A stretch of 64,000 nucleotides of DNA, from NCBI GenBank assembly GCA_026936325.1, contig JAPTHN010000010.1, positions 49,016,650-49,080,649 on the forward strand, read 5' to 3'. Below are positions 11,136-21,205 of the stretch, in pieces. Position 1 is the stretch's first letter, and every line of letters starts with the position of its first letter. The notes under the pieces are model-generated. The model did not search any database and was not told the DNA's origin. It saw only the letters and a list, made by a program, of their open reading frames with translations. A program made the position numbers and the translations under genes. Source of the stretch: Platynereis dumerilii. Lineage: Eukaryota > Annelida > Polychaeta > Phyllodocida > Nereididae.

Positions 11136-13282
11136 ATGGGCAAGCCACATAAATGCAGTCTTTGTGAACAGCCCGCCAGAGGCCATGAAGGTCCGATGGG
11201 TGGTAGGTGTCACACCCTTAAGCAGAAGGAATTTGGTGACCAATTTGCTCGGGCTGAAGCCCTACAAGAGGCACTCGATGAGAGATTAGATTATGAAAAT
11301 GGATTGCAGCTTGGGCTCGATGACAGATCTGTACTTGAAGGCGCTGTTGGGGGAGAGACTTTCGGTCTTGGTGGCTTTAGGGGCGTTGGGAGTAGGCCGT
11401 GGGGTCCCACCCACGATGTCACACATATTGAATTTAATCCCAATGAGGCGAGCGTCCCTCGTATTGGCCTGCAGGACTTGGTGACGGACAAGGACCACCC
11501 AGCCGACATTCCGGAGCATAGGGCGGTTGCCATGGGCACGCCACCTGTCGGCGGGGGTCCACCATTTAGGTCACATTTTACGCCTCCTCGTGAGTTTCCA
11601 AATTACTCTCACGCTGACCCAGATACCGCTCCTGACCCAGATACCGCTCCTTGTTTCAATGATGGTTCCATGTCCAGGGCGATCCCCCATGGGGAAGCCA
11701 TTTACGCTTGGCCTTACCTTGGGTCCCAATCAACTGTTTTAGGTAATAAACAGTCAGCTGGCTCCAGTAAAGTCCCTGTAATGTCCGAAGTTGCACGCTC
11801 CTCTTGCCTCCCGGCATTATTGACACGAGAACGTTCGGTGAACTTTAACCTAGGCGGCGCCACCGGTAGTCCGCCAGGGGTCGCCACCCGGCGTCCTGCT
11901 ACCATGGGCAACCTGCCCCGTCACGAAGCGAACCTGGTGGGAGATAGTAGTCGGAGTAGACCGAGTATCCGACTGGCTGACACTAGCCAACAGCAGTCAC
12001 AAATCCAGTCCCAATTTGAACCTGATAATTATCAATGGCAGCAACCAAGTGCCACAGCAAGTACCAGATTGAGAGAACCTCCGTCCCAGACACAGTATTA
12101 TACCAGGCACCAAGCTGGTGAGTCACAGACACAGTACCATACCAGGCACCGAGCTGGTGAGACCCAGGCGTATGGCCACCCTGCATATGCCAGTGAACCA
12201 TTGACCCAAGCCTATGGCAGCAAAGCGTACGCACCTGAAGGTAATCTGTCCCATGGAACATATGGCACCCGTGCTTATGTTGGAGAGGCGGCTGCCCCAC
12301 CACGCCTCCAGGACTGGGCACCCAGGACTCGCAACCCTTATGGAGATGGACCGCACCCAGGGCAACTAGGGCAGCGCCTCCCTCCCCCCAGATGATCCAG
12401 ATGTCCAGGGCTCCACCCCAGATGTCCAGGGCTCCACCCCAGATGACCAGGGCTCCACCCCAGATGACCAGGGCTACTCCCGAGATGCCAGCCTCCGACT
12501 TCGGATGGATGCCTCAACACCAGGTGGACCACAGTCGCAGATGGGATCCTTCTCCAGTGGACCTCCCCTCCAGGATACCTCCTCACATTGATGTCCGCGT
12601 GGCACAGTCTGCTCTACAGGGTGAGTTCATCCATTTGGAAAACTTCCTGGATTGTAACTTGAACGAATTTGAGGAGGTTCGGGTAGTAGACAGTACCAAC
12701 GGCCTTCAGCTGAAATCCTCCAGACCTCGTAAAATGATAACAAGCTTCTTTAAGTGGATGGAGGCCTGGGGCCACTACGAGGTTTTGTTAGTATGCCATT
12801 ATGGCTTAGAGCTGTATGTAGAGATGTACAATTACAGAGCCTTTCTCTTGTCTCTTCTAGACAAATATAAGGTACCGTTTGTGTTGACTTATGATGAGCG
12901 TAACAGGTCAACCCTTGGTAGATGTAATTCCTTTAACTTTACCTATTTCGACCAGCGTCTTTATTCAACCATATTCGACGCTAACGCTCTTAGAGCTGTA
13001 ACAAAGTGCTCTAAATGCGCGTCCACCGATCACAGCGTGAACGATCGCCCCTTTCGAGGCAATGGGCCCAAGGGGCCCTCCGGTCAGCCCGGTTCAGACA
13101 AGCCTAAGGTCAAACAGTCAGTTGACTCCTCCGAGGTCTGTCTGCGTTTCCAAGATGGCTCTTGCAAGTACAGCAGATGCCAAAGGAAACACAAGTGTAT
13201 CGTCTGCGGTGGCCCCAAGGGAGCCAAATCTTGTACCAACTGTGCCCCTAAGGCACCAGCCGGCTCATCCGGTGCTTCTTAA
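11136..13282 (+). pseudogene. DIRS-order element: gag-like region
   Basis: It begins at ATG 11136 with a zinc-binding-like start (CSLCEQPARGHEGPMGGRCH). A long low-complexity middle follows, rich in Pro, Gln, Tyr and short repeats (TQYYTRHQAGE, QAYG, RAPPQM). The C-terminal part has a more globular stretch and then a cysteine/histidine cluster with CLRFQDGSCKYSRC and HKCIVCGG motifs, as in nucleic-acid-binding Gag proteins of DIRS-like elements. It is followed closely by the RT region. Treated as a fossil. Confidence 0.75.
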
Positions 13283-13301
13283 CTTTACTTATTGGTCTCA
13301 C

Positions 13302-14849
13302 ATGCTGCCTGCAGTGTATGAGGCTGACCATGCTGATCTTGTTCTTACAATGTTGTCCGAGGGGGTCAGAATTGGGAGGTCTAGTGCCACAGCCACAATC
13401 GTATCTCCCAACTGGCCCTCCGCCCTAGAACATAGGGTAAAGGTGTCCGAGGTCATCTCTAATGATCTACGTCTCGGCCGTCTTCACGGCCCTTTCTGCA
13501 GCCCACCCTATCAAGCCTGTATTGTATCACCCCTTGGTGCTTTCACCAAGCGGGACTCAGAGAAGGTCCGAGTCATACACGACCTTTCCTTCCCCGCAGT
13601 CGGCTCGGTAAATTCCGAGATCGACGCCAATGATTATTCCTTAAATCATGCATCAATTGAGGATGCATTGGAGATCTGTAACCGGTTCACCACCAGCCCC
13701 CCTTACATGTCTAAATTAGACTTACAGGACGCATTTAAGTTTGTAAAAATCCATCCCTCAGATTGGCACTTGATGGGATTCTCTTGGCTTGATGGGGCGG
13801 GCTGCAATCAATTCTTCTTTTCCAAGGTCCTCAGCTTTGGGCTTCGATCAGCCCCGGCCTTATTTGACGTATTTGCTTCTGCTCTGAAGCTCTTTATGAT
13901 TAAAAGTGGGGCACCAGATACCATTGTTAGATACGTTGATGACTTTCTAATAGTCACCCCTGATGCTCGTTCATGTCAAGATGGCCTGTCCATCATGCTC
14001 GAGACATGCGAGCAGGCAGGGTTTCCGGTCCAACCCTCAAAAGTTACCAGTCCCGCTATGGAAGTAAAATTCCTAGGTATTACTATAAATACGTTGGACC
14101 GGACCCTGTCAATCGACAGGGCCCGGCTAAATGAGGTCCTGTCCCTGGTGTCCCACTTCCTGCAGGTACGCTCCGTCTCCAAGAGACAATTATTGAGCCT
14201 TATTGGCAAATTGGCATTTGCCGCACGCGTGGTGAGCGTGGGCAGAGCCTTTTTAGGGCGCCTAATAGAGGCTGCCAAGGTCACTAAATACTTTCATTAT
14301 AGTGTCAGGCTCACTCATGATGCCAAAGAAGACCTCCGCTGGTGGCGTGATTGTGTTGAAAGCCACAACGGGATCTCCATGCTCCCCCTTCCCTGGGACG
14401 ACTCTACTGCCCTGGAGCTATTCACTGACGCATCTAATAGCGCTATAGGCGGGTACTTTCACCCGGAGTGGTTTTCTGTTCCTCTCGTAGGGTCATTAGC
14501 ACGGACCCTAGATTACTCTATAAATTGGAGAGAACTTTTAGCCGCACATGCGGCCTTAGCCACCTGGGCACCACGCCTTGCAGGCGCCAACGTGGTGTTC
14601 CACATCGATAATCAATCAGTGGTTGCAGCCATTAAAAAGCGCTACTCGCCTGTCCCCTCAATGATGGCTTTATTACGCCAATGGTGCTTGCTTGTGGTCC
14701 GCCACAACATTAATGTTAGACCCGTCTATATTCCCACTACTTTAAATATAGACGCCGACGACCTCAGCCGACTTGCCGTCGACCAATTCCTGAGGCGCCG
14801 CCCCGATGCTGCTGCCACCCAAACGTGGCCTACTCTAGCCCATTTTTAA
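13302..14849 (+). pseudogene. DIRS-order element: reverse transcriptase and RNase H
   Basis: RT landmarks in order: VIHDLSFP, MSKLDLQDAFK, FGLRSAPALF, YVDDFLIV (about 13932) and KFLGITIN. The RNase H part follows with LELFTDAS, WRELLAAHAAL, FHIDNQSVVAAI and the late DDLSRL motif. This gene copies the element's RNA and removes the template. The family assignment rests on the RT/RNase H style together with the downstream tyrosine recombinase. Confidence 0.9.
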
Positions 14850-14869
14850 AAGAATTAAAAATTCTTCTA

Positions 14870-15304
14870 TTACAGATCTGGATCGGTCAGTAAGAGCCCT
14901 CGTCCGCAGCGGCATCACCGCCAATTCGAGAGGTGCATATACTGTGGCGGTTAGGAAGTATAAAACCTTCTGTTCATTATACTCCCTCCAGCCCCTCCCG
15001 ATCAACGAATCCAACTCCATCAGATTTGTTGCTTATTTAAATAACCTGGGCCTCGCTGTGTCAACCATACGAGTATACCTCTCGGGCCTTCGTTCTTGGT
15101 CTATTGACCTGGGCCTTCAAGTGCCCACTATTTATTCCCCGGCCTTGTCCCAGGCCCTTCGGTCTCTTGACCGCACCCATGCCCCTGTTCAGGCCCCGCC
15201 TATATTGTTCAATCACTTGTTGGCCATTATGGCCAGGGCGCCCTTCAATAAAGACAATCTTATGTCCTTAGCAGCTATTTCATTAGCCTTTTTCGCTTGC
15301 CTTA
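14870..15304 (+). pseudogene. DIRS-order element: tyrosine recombinase, 5' part
   Basis: DLDRSVRALVRSGI and AVRKYKTFC, then FVAYLNNLGLAVSTIRVYLS, form the N-terminal SAM-like DNA-binding part of DIRS recombinases. The segment LSLAAISLAFFACL leads toward the catalytic core. It is cut by the Harbinger element; the distal part lies at 21222-21736. Confidence 0.85.
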
Positions 15305-15320
15305 TGGCTAGTTCTCACGG
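15305..15320 (+). repeat. Harbinger left terminal inverted repeat
   Basis: tggctagttctcacgg, directly after the TTA target copy at 15302-15304. Similarity to the right end drops off within about 20 bp. Confidence 0.9.
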
Positions 15321-15410
15321 AGACGTAACAGAGGGTTTAAGTGACGGCGTTTCTTATATTTCCAGGAAAGGGCAAAGATTTGAGCATGTTCGCCGTCAAT
15401 TTTGGCTTTA

Positions 15411-15690
15411 CGACGCAACAGGAACAGCATGCGTCGTTTTAAGAGGTCTTTCTACGCAATTCCTAGAAATTTGACGATGCAGGAAAAAAAGATTCAACCG
15501 GTTGAATCTTTGCGAGGAAAGAAGTGGTGAAGCAAGAAGAAGCGTAAAAAGAAATCAGTGCGCGCCGCAGATTTTTAAAGTTGCGACGCACAAAGAAGAG
15601 CTTCGACGCAGAAACAGCAGTGTAGCAGAAAGCTCTTGCTTCATGTCACATGTTTCAGACACGCGTCGCGGAAAGACACATGTTCGACGC
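15411..15690. promoter_or_regulatory. Harbinger left subterminal motif cluster
   Basis: Copies of cgacgca/gcgtcg in both orientations at about 15411, 15431, 15583, 15604, 15663 and 15684. The same motif clusters near the right end (20640-21192). Harbinger Myb-like proteins and transposases bind subterminal repeats, so these are likely binding sites (inference). Confidence 0.6.
15488..15511. repeat. 24-bp perfect palindrome inside Harbinger left end
   Basis: Arms aaagattcaacc and ggttgaatcttt meet without a spacer, 184 bp from the transposon end and about 370 bp upstream of the TATA box. It could be a dimeric protein-binding site; no counterpart was seen at the right end. Confidence 0.85.
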
Positions 15691-15883
15691 ACGTGAGAGG
15701 GTGCGCGCCGCGTCTTTTGGACCCCCAATGCAGCAGACAGAGTGGCGCCTGAGTGCATGCGTTGTTCTATTTTTAGCATCAACCCTTTGTCTGCGTGTCA
15801 CCCTCTTTTTGCGCAGCGGCTGGGGCAGCAGCAGCGAAGCAGGGGGGGCGAAGGAGGGGGAAAGAGGCGGTCCGCACCCTGCA

Positions 15884-15891
15884 TATATATA
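15884..15891 (+). promoter_or_regulatory. TATA box of the Harbinger MADF gene
   Basis: tatatata in a GC-rich upstream region, 133 bp before the ATG at 16024, leaving a leader of roughly 100 nt. Confidence 0.65.
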
Positions 15892-16023
15892 GAGGAGGCC
15901 AGTTTAGAGCACCATACCCACTCAGACCTTCGACCAGAACACACCTAGAATCCACGACACTATTATCAACTGCTACATTTGCTGCTACTTTTGTTGCTAC
16001 AATTGTACTTTTGCTGCTACAAC

Positions 16024-17919
16024 ATGGGACCAAAGAGGAGAAAGGGCACCGTCGTCACCAGGGCACCAACCAAGCTCAGCACCAGGTCAACACTTCACAC
16101 TCCTGGGAGCACTCCAGTGACAACTCCAGCTACAACTCCAGCTGCAACTCCTCTCCATGAACCTTCAGATGCTGCAGTGACTACATTCTTCACTACAGCC
16201 ATGGCAGACCTCTCTCTACCTGGGCTCTACACCTCCACTACAGCTGGCAGCCAGACGAAGACCACCACTTCAACCACCAAAGCCACTGTCGTCAGCGAGA
16301 CCATCTTCGAGGGCCGGCCAGAAGACAGCACAGACGAAGATTCATCAGTTGAACTGTTTGAAACTGATGAAGGAGACAAGCCTAATGCCAAGTCTGCTGA
16401 CAAGCCTGCTGCCAAGCCTGCTGCCAAGCCTGCTGCCAAGCCTGCTGACAAGCCTGCTGCCAAGTCTTCCACGGGTCTTCCAGAGCCTACTGCCAAGTCT
16501 ACTCCAAAGAAGACTCCAAAGAAGACTCCAAAGAAGCAGACTCCGAAGAAGACTCAGACTCCGAAGCAGACTCCCAAGAAAACACCAGAGAGCCAGCCTG
16601 TTCTTGCTCTAGACAGAGTGGCCATCCATGAGGACACCTTCGAGGAGGAAGAAGACTCTGCTGATGAGACCCCTGCAGCTGCTGCTGAAGCCAAGTCCAA
16701 GGGCAAGAAGGGCAAAGGGAAGGCCCCCAAGAAAAACATCCGGAACAACCTGGGCATCACATCTGACCAAGAAGATGACCTCATCAACTGGTACAGAGAG
16801 CATCCTGTCCTCTACATGAAGGGCACCAGAGGCTACAAGGGGAACGAGAAGCTGCTGCTGGACACCGAAAAAGCCAAGGAGCTGGGACCCAAGTACACCT
16901 CCCAGGACATCTTCAACTGGAGGAAGACAGTCCGCACTCACTTCTCCAGACTCGTCAGGCCTGAAGCTTCAGGAGCCGCCAGGAAGGAGACGCTCACAGA
17001 GAGGGACCAGTACATCCTGAACAACTGTCGGTTCCTGAAGGACTCCATCGTCCACAAGCCAGGGAAGGAGCTGTCCGCCATCTCTCAACTGTCTGCCAAC
17101 CGGCCAGCCTCAGACTCCGAGGACAGCTACAACCCTGAGGATTCCCTGCCAGCTTCCTATGACATGCCGGACATGCCACCTGAACAGCCAGCACAGGACA
17201 GACCTGAGAGCCAGCAGTCCCAAGTCTTCCCTGGAGCACCAAAGCCTGGAGCCGCTGCCAAGGGAACCAAGAGGAAGGCCCCAGCAGAAGAAGCCATGCA
17301 CTCCGCCATGAACGTCATCGCAGGCAGCATGCAAGCCATGTCCTCCGCCAAGAAAATCCTGAAAGGCTCTGGCTGCAAGATGTGCCCCGACCACCAGGAG
17401 TTGACACCCGACCAGGAGTACTGGAGGATGAAGTGCCAGGACCTCTACCACGTGGGATTGCACGCCAGCCCTGAAATCAGGAGGAAGATGGTCAGGACCA
17501 TTGCAGAGGCCGCCCTCTACTGGGATGATGAGGCCAGCCGCCATTCAAGACAGCAGCAGGAGCAGACCTTCCAGCCTCCTCATCCTCCTCAGCGCCTGCA
17601 GATGCCACCTCCTCCTCATCCTCCTCCTTCTTCGACGTATGTGCCATCCCACCACCAGCAGCACCACCACGCTTCCAGCAGCAGCCATCACTACCACCAC
17701 CACCAGCCCAGGGAAGGAGGATCCTCCAGGCAGACTCCCAGCTACACCGTGATGCAGCCCAGCCCATCCTCCATGACACTGATGATGGATGCTCAGGAGA
17801 GCCCTGAGAAGTACGGCTACCCCCCTGGACCCAGCTTTGGTCAACCGGCCGCCCATCACCAGCACCAGCCTTCCCCTTCGGCCAGTTGGACTGACAATCT
17901 CCTTTCTCCACGAAAGTAG
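16024..17919 (+). CDS. Harbinger MADF/Myb-SANT-like DNA-binding protein
   Basis: A 631-residue intronless frame. The start is ATG 16024, in a strong context (aacATGg); the frame is open further upstream, but only with non-ATG codons. Order: Ser/Thr-rich N terminus; acidic patch near 100-115; Ala-Lys-Pro repeats (AAKPAAKPAAKP) and TPKK repeats near 120-190; a MADF/Myb-SANT-like domain at about 240-310 (TSDQEDDLINWYREHPVLY ... IFNWRKTVRTHFSRLV); a linker; a conserved-looking helix region (CKMCPDHQELTPDQEYWRMK) near 450-470; then a Pro-, Gln- and His-rich tail. In characterised Harbingers the Myb-like partner binds subterminal DNA and carries the transposase into the nucleus. GC content and codon use are much higher in GC than in neighbouring DNA. 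The gene converges on the transposase gene. Confidence 0.88.
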   Translation: MGPKRRKGTVVTRAPTKLSTRSTLHTPGSTPVTTPATTPAATPLHEPSDAAVTTFFTTAMADLSLPGLYTSTTAGSQTKTTTSTTKATVVSETIFEGRPEDSTDEDSSVELFETDEGDKPNAKSADKPAAKPAAKPAAKPADKPAAKSSTGLPEPTAKSTPKKTPKKTPKKQTPKKTQTPKQTPKKTPESQPVLALDRVAIHEDTFEEEEDSADETPAAAAEAKSKGKKGKGKAPKKNIRNNLGITSDQEDDLINWYREHPVLYMKGTRGYKGNEKLLLDTEKAKELGPKYTSQDIFNWRKTVRTHFSRLVRPEASGAARKETLTERDQYILNNCRFLKDSIVHKPGKELSAISQLSANRPASDSEDSYNPEDSLPASYDMPDMPPEQPAQDRPESQQSQVFPGAPKPGAAAKGTKRKAPAEEAMHSAMNVIAGSMQAMSSAKKILKGSGCKMCPDHQELTPDQEYWRMKCQDLYHVGLHASPEIRRKMVRTIAEAALYWDDEASRHSRQQQEQTFQPPHPPQRLQMPPPPHPPPSSTYVPSHHQQHHHASSSSHHYHHHQPREGGSSRQTPSYTVMQPSPSSMTLMMDAQESPEKYGYPPGPSFGQPAAHHQHQPSPSASWTDNLLSPRK

Positions 17920-18012
17920 AAGATGCAGCAAAGACAACAAAAAACCTCGGCCCTTTTAAGGGCCACCAAATCCTCCCAAAAGGGCAGGCCACGTACACAT
18001 CTTATGTTGACA
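17920..18012 (+). repeat. Inverted 3'-UTR repeat, left arm (after MADF stop)
   Basis: It starts immediately after the TAG at 17917-17919. It shares agaagatgca, acaacaaa, ccttttaagggccaccaaat, cctccca, ggcca, gtacacatc and tatgttgaca in the same order with the sequence following the transposase stop codon, read on the minus strand (19223-19131). Both arms are 93 bp. Confidence 0.9.
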
Positions 18013-18065
18013 AAAAAAAAGAGCTTGTGTTGACCGAAAAGAGCCAAAAAAGAGCAAAAAAAACG

Positions 18066-18122
18066 TTGACAATCCCCCAAAAAAAAGTCCCCCAAAAAAA
18101 AAGTCCCCCAAAACAAAAGTCC
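18066..18122. repeat. Short tandem repeat of an A-rich/C5 unit
   Basis: Three to four copies of a ~17-bp unit, cccccaaaaaaaaagt, directly downstream of the MADF 3' UTR. A-runs continue upstream to 18013. Confidence 0.8.
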
Positions 18123-18204
18123 GGTCCTGGCCTTCATTAAAAGTAATCACCTTCATAAAAGCAAGGTGCTAGTTCCCCCTTTCTTTGCCCCAAAACATAC
18201 CAAG

Positions 18205-18390
18205 TGCAGCACTAGTACAAGTGCTGCATTCTTTGGTATAAACATATTTTTATTGCACTAGTACAAGTGCATGAATTTCTTAATTAAAATGTAATGCACT
18301 AGTACAAGTGCTTTGCTTTTAAAACTTGTGTTGGTTGGTTGCACTAGTACAAGTGCATCACTTTGTAATTTCACTTGTCTAGGGCAAGTG
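18205..18390. repeat. Array of near-palindromic 16-mers
   Basis: Four exact copies of gcactagtacaagtgc at 18209, 18255, 18296 and 18341, spaced 41-46 bp, plus a degenerate fifth (cacttgtctagggcaagtg) at 18372. Each pairs with itself at seven of eight positions. The first sits in a longer hairpin (tgcagcact ... agtgctgca, 18205-18228). They lie between the two convergent genes. Confidence 0.88.
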
Positions 18391-18397
18391 GCAGGTA

Positions 18398-18415
18398 GAT
18401 AGCTAGATAGCTAGC

Positions 18416-18450
<35 letters not shown>

Positions 18451-19017
18451 CTAGATAGATAGCTAGATAGATAGCTTGATAGATGGAACACAATGCTCGT
18501 TACATATATACACTGCAGCAAAAGAAAAGCAGTTGTCGTCACTTTGCAGGGATTGCACTTGGATAGATAGATAGATAGCTTGATAGATAGCTAGATAGAT
18601 AGCTAGATAGATAGATAGATAGATAGCTTGATAGATGGAACACAATGCTCGTTACATATATACACTGCAGCAAAAGAAAAGCAGTTGTCGTCACTTTGCA
18701 TGGATTGGACTTGGATAGATAGATAGATAGCTTGATAGATAGCTAGATAGATAGCTAGATAGATAGATAGATAGATAGCTTGATAGATGGAACACAATGC
18801 TCGTTACATATATACACTGCAGCAAAAGAAAAGCAGTTGTCGTCACTTTGCATGGATTGGACTTGGATAGATAGATAGATAGCTTGATAGATAGCTAGAT
18901 AGATAGCTAGATAGATAGATAGATAGATAGCTTGATAGATGGAACACAATGCTCGTTACATATATACACTGCAGCAAAAGAAAAGCAGTTGTCGTCACTT
19001 TGCATGGATTGGACTTG

Positions 19018-19088
<71 letters not shown>

Positions 19089-19096
19089 GGATGGAG
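18398..19096. repeat. GATA microsatellite with 152-bp higher-order units
   Basis: (gata)n with gcta variants is interrupted four times by the same 90-bp block starting gatggaacacaatgctcg, at 18482, 18634, 18786 and 18938, exactly 152 bp apart. The last block leads into a pure (gata) run ending in gattgatt. Units 2-4 are nearly identical, so the array expanded recently. Open frames reading YLSIYLAIYLA are artefacts. Confidence 0.97.
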
Positions 19097-19130
19097 GGAT
19101 TGATTGATTGATTGATTTTTGGGCTTGTTT

Positions 19131-19223
19131 TGTCAACATAGGATGTGTACATGGCCAGCTCAATTGGGAGGATTTGGTGGCCCTTAAAAGGACCTGGGGT
19201 TTGTTGTTTTGAATGCATCTTCT
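19131..19223 (-). repeat. Inverted 3'-UTR repeat, right arm (after transposase stop)
   Basis: Minus-strand sequence directly after the transposase TGA (19226-19224). It matches the 93 bp after the MADF stop in order and spacing, including ttttaagggccaccaaatcc and tatgttgaca. Confidence 0.9.
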
Positions 19224-20498
19224 TCAGATTTTCTCCAACTGCCAAGGGACACTTCCTGCCGGACTGTTGACCCAGTCACGTAGGTAGTCTCGAGCAGCCT
19301 TGGCATCTCTGGAGGCATTTCCGTGTCGAAGTGGTTCTCCTAGGTCATGCAATTGACGGTCTCCCCTCCAAACTCCTTCAGCGACGTCATGTGTCTGTGG
19401 ATCTTCTCTGTCCATCACTTCATTGTCACGGGCATGGTGGACGCCTACTCTGTCTCGCAGAATGTTGTGTAGAACACAAGCAGCCATTGTGATGTATGTC
19501 ACTCTTGTAGGTCGTTGGGGCATGGTGGTCAGGAAGCATCTGAACCTGTGTGACAGCAGACCGAAGGCATTCTCCACCACTCTCCTGGCTCTTGAAATCC
19601 TGTAATTGTAGACTCTGGAAGGAATGTCAAGGTTCTTTCTTGGCACTGGTTTGAGCAGCCATGTCTTCAGGGGAAATGCCTCGTCACCCACGATGTAATA
19701 TGGGAAAGGATTGTCTTCTGTGCCAGGTAGAGGTTCTGGAGGTGGTAGGCCTAGATCTTCCTCGTCCAGGAGTTGTCGAAGTACTGTGTCCCTGAAGACG
19801 CCGCCATCAGATGCACTTCCTTGACAGCCAGCCTGCACATAGATGAACTTGTAGTCGGCATCAACGAGGGCCATCAGGACAATGGAGTGAAATCCCTTGT
19901 AGTTGTAGAACAAGGAGCCTGCAGCCTTGGGACATCGGATTGCGACGTGCTTGCCATCCAGAGCTCCAATGCAGTGAGGCAAGTTCCATTTCGTCTCAAA
20001 AGCCTTGGCTATCTCCTTCCATCTTTCAGGCTGTGTGGGTAGTGCCAGCTGTCTTTCGAAGGCATGAACGATGGCAAGGCAGACCTCAGGGATGAAGTTG
20101 CAGATGGTGTTGGGTGCCACACGGAAAGCATAAGCTAGGGACTTGTAGCTGTTTCCTGTTGCCATGTACCGCAGGGTGATAGCCAACTTCAGACCAGGTT
20201 CCAAAGCCCTCCTCATGTTGGTGTCTTGCTTAGCGATGAGTGGTCCAACAGCTTCCAGGATTTCAGCAAAGATGGCAGGGGGCATTCTAGTGTAGTTGTA
20301 GTAGCCGGACACGTCACGCACTTGCAGTTCAGGCAGCAGTTGATGGAAGTGACCATGTTGTTCCCTCTGCAGCAACCAGTTGCGAATCCACCACCTTTTC
20401 TGTCTCCTGGCCCTCCTCCTCCTGTGTCTCAAATAGACAGCTCCGATAGCAACAGCAGCAGCACCAGCCACAACAATAATTTCTTCTTCATCCATCAT
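19224..20498 (-). CDS. Harbinger DDE transposase
   Basis: A 424-residue open frame, a usual length for this family. A basic N terminus (RHRRRRARRQKRWW, residues 24-37) is followed by a helix-turn-helix-like region (about 102-141) and the DDE nuclease fold: ALDGKHVAIRCP with D181, GSASDGGVFR with D231, GDEAFPL at 271-277, and RRVVENAFGLLSHRFRCF with E309. All three catalytic acids are present, so the enzyme looks able to cut and paste at TWA sites. The second of two adjacent ATGs has the better context. A tiny upstream frame (ATG CAT GAT GGA TGA) overlaps both and could damp translation. The gene converges on the MADF gene. Confidence 0.93.
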   Translation of the reverse strand: MMDEEEIIVVAGAAAVAIGAVYLRHRRRRARRQKRWWIRNWLLQREQHGHFHQLLPELQVRDVSGYYNYTRMPPAIFAEILEAVGPLIAKQDTNMRRALEPGLKLAITLRYMATGNSYKSLAYAFRVAPNTICNFIPEVCLAIVHAFERQLALPTQPERWKEIAKAFETKWNLPHCIGALDGKHVAIRCPKAAGSLFYNYKGFHSIVLMALVDADYKFIYVQAGCQGSASDGGVFRDTVLRQLLDEEDLGLPPPEPLPGTEDNPFPYYIVGDEAFPLKTWLLKPVPRKNLDIPSRVYNYRISRARRVVENAFGLLSHRFRCFLTTMPQRPTRVTYITMAACVLHNILRDRVGVHHARDNEVMDREDPQTHDVAEGVWRGDRQLHDLGEPLRHGNASRDAKAARDYLRDWVNSPAGSVPWQLEKI

Positions 20499-20575
20499 GC
20501 ATATGTTCAGTAGGCAGTCGTTGTGTTCTCATTGAAGGGCAATCAGCAAATGAAGCAAGGAGGTCCTCTGTGTCC

Positions 20576-20584
20576 CTTTTTATA
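20576..20584 (-). promoter_or_regulatory. TATA box of the Harbinger transposase gene
   Basis: Minus-strand tataaaaag about 80 bp upstream of the ATG at 20498. Confidence 0.65.
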
Positions 20585-20639
20585 ATGACCAAAAGTGACT
20601 CCTGCAGCAGCGAAACACACTTTGCCGCAGCGCTGCAAC

Positions 20640-21192
20640 AACAGACGTTCGTCGATGCTTAAGAGACCTTCGTCGCTGCTTAAGGCAAGGACGACGAAGA
20701 AGGTCAGCATCGACGCGCCTGTAATGTCCTCGGCGCTTTATGAATGCATGTGCGACGATGAACCATCAAGTTACGCAGTAACAAGTCCCTAAATGCGGCG
20801 TTGCATCCTTACAGTCTTCGGCGAGGCTGTCATTTTCAGCGACGCATCTTACCTCGGGTGTACGCCGAAGGTTTCCTGATGCGTCGCAGGTCGCCAATTT
20901 CAGACGTAGCTGCCTCACAACCATCAGCGGCGTAAGAGGAAACAACATTGGGCGAAGTAGAAGCAGCCTCGCCGAATTCCAAAACAAAGTGCGACGCGTC
21001 TGTTTGGAACTGCGCTGAGGAAAGAGAGGCGGAACGCGGCGAAGAAAGCTTAAGCAGCGCCGCGGACACCTCAAGACTCACCGCGGCTACTAACTTTAAG
21101 CGTCGCACATGACACTAATTGATTACGTAACGTGCCAAAACCAACGTTCTACGCCACAACTTTCCAAGAAATGACTTCTCTTGATGCGTCGC
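20640..21192. promoter_or_regulatory. Harbinger right subterminal motif cluster
   Basis: Many copies of cgacg/cgtcg-type words, with full gcgacgc or gcgtcgc at about 20840, 20881, 20991, 21100 and 21186. This mirrors the left cluster; likely Myb-like protein or transposase sites (inference). Confidence 0.6.
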
Positions 21193-21205
21193 TCTCAAAT
21201 CGCCG

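Noticed and set aside
11286-12586. Minus-strand frames opposite the gag-like region
   Set aside because: Antisense shadows without recognisable motifs.
16227-18156. Several long minus-strand frames opposite the MADF gene
   Set aside because: Shadows of a GC-rich, repeat-rich coding region; no domain or motif of their own.
18463-19245. Minus-strand frames reading YLSIYLAIYLA
   Set aside because: Translations of the GATA array and its 152-bp units.
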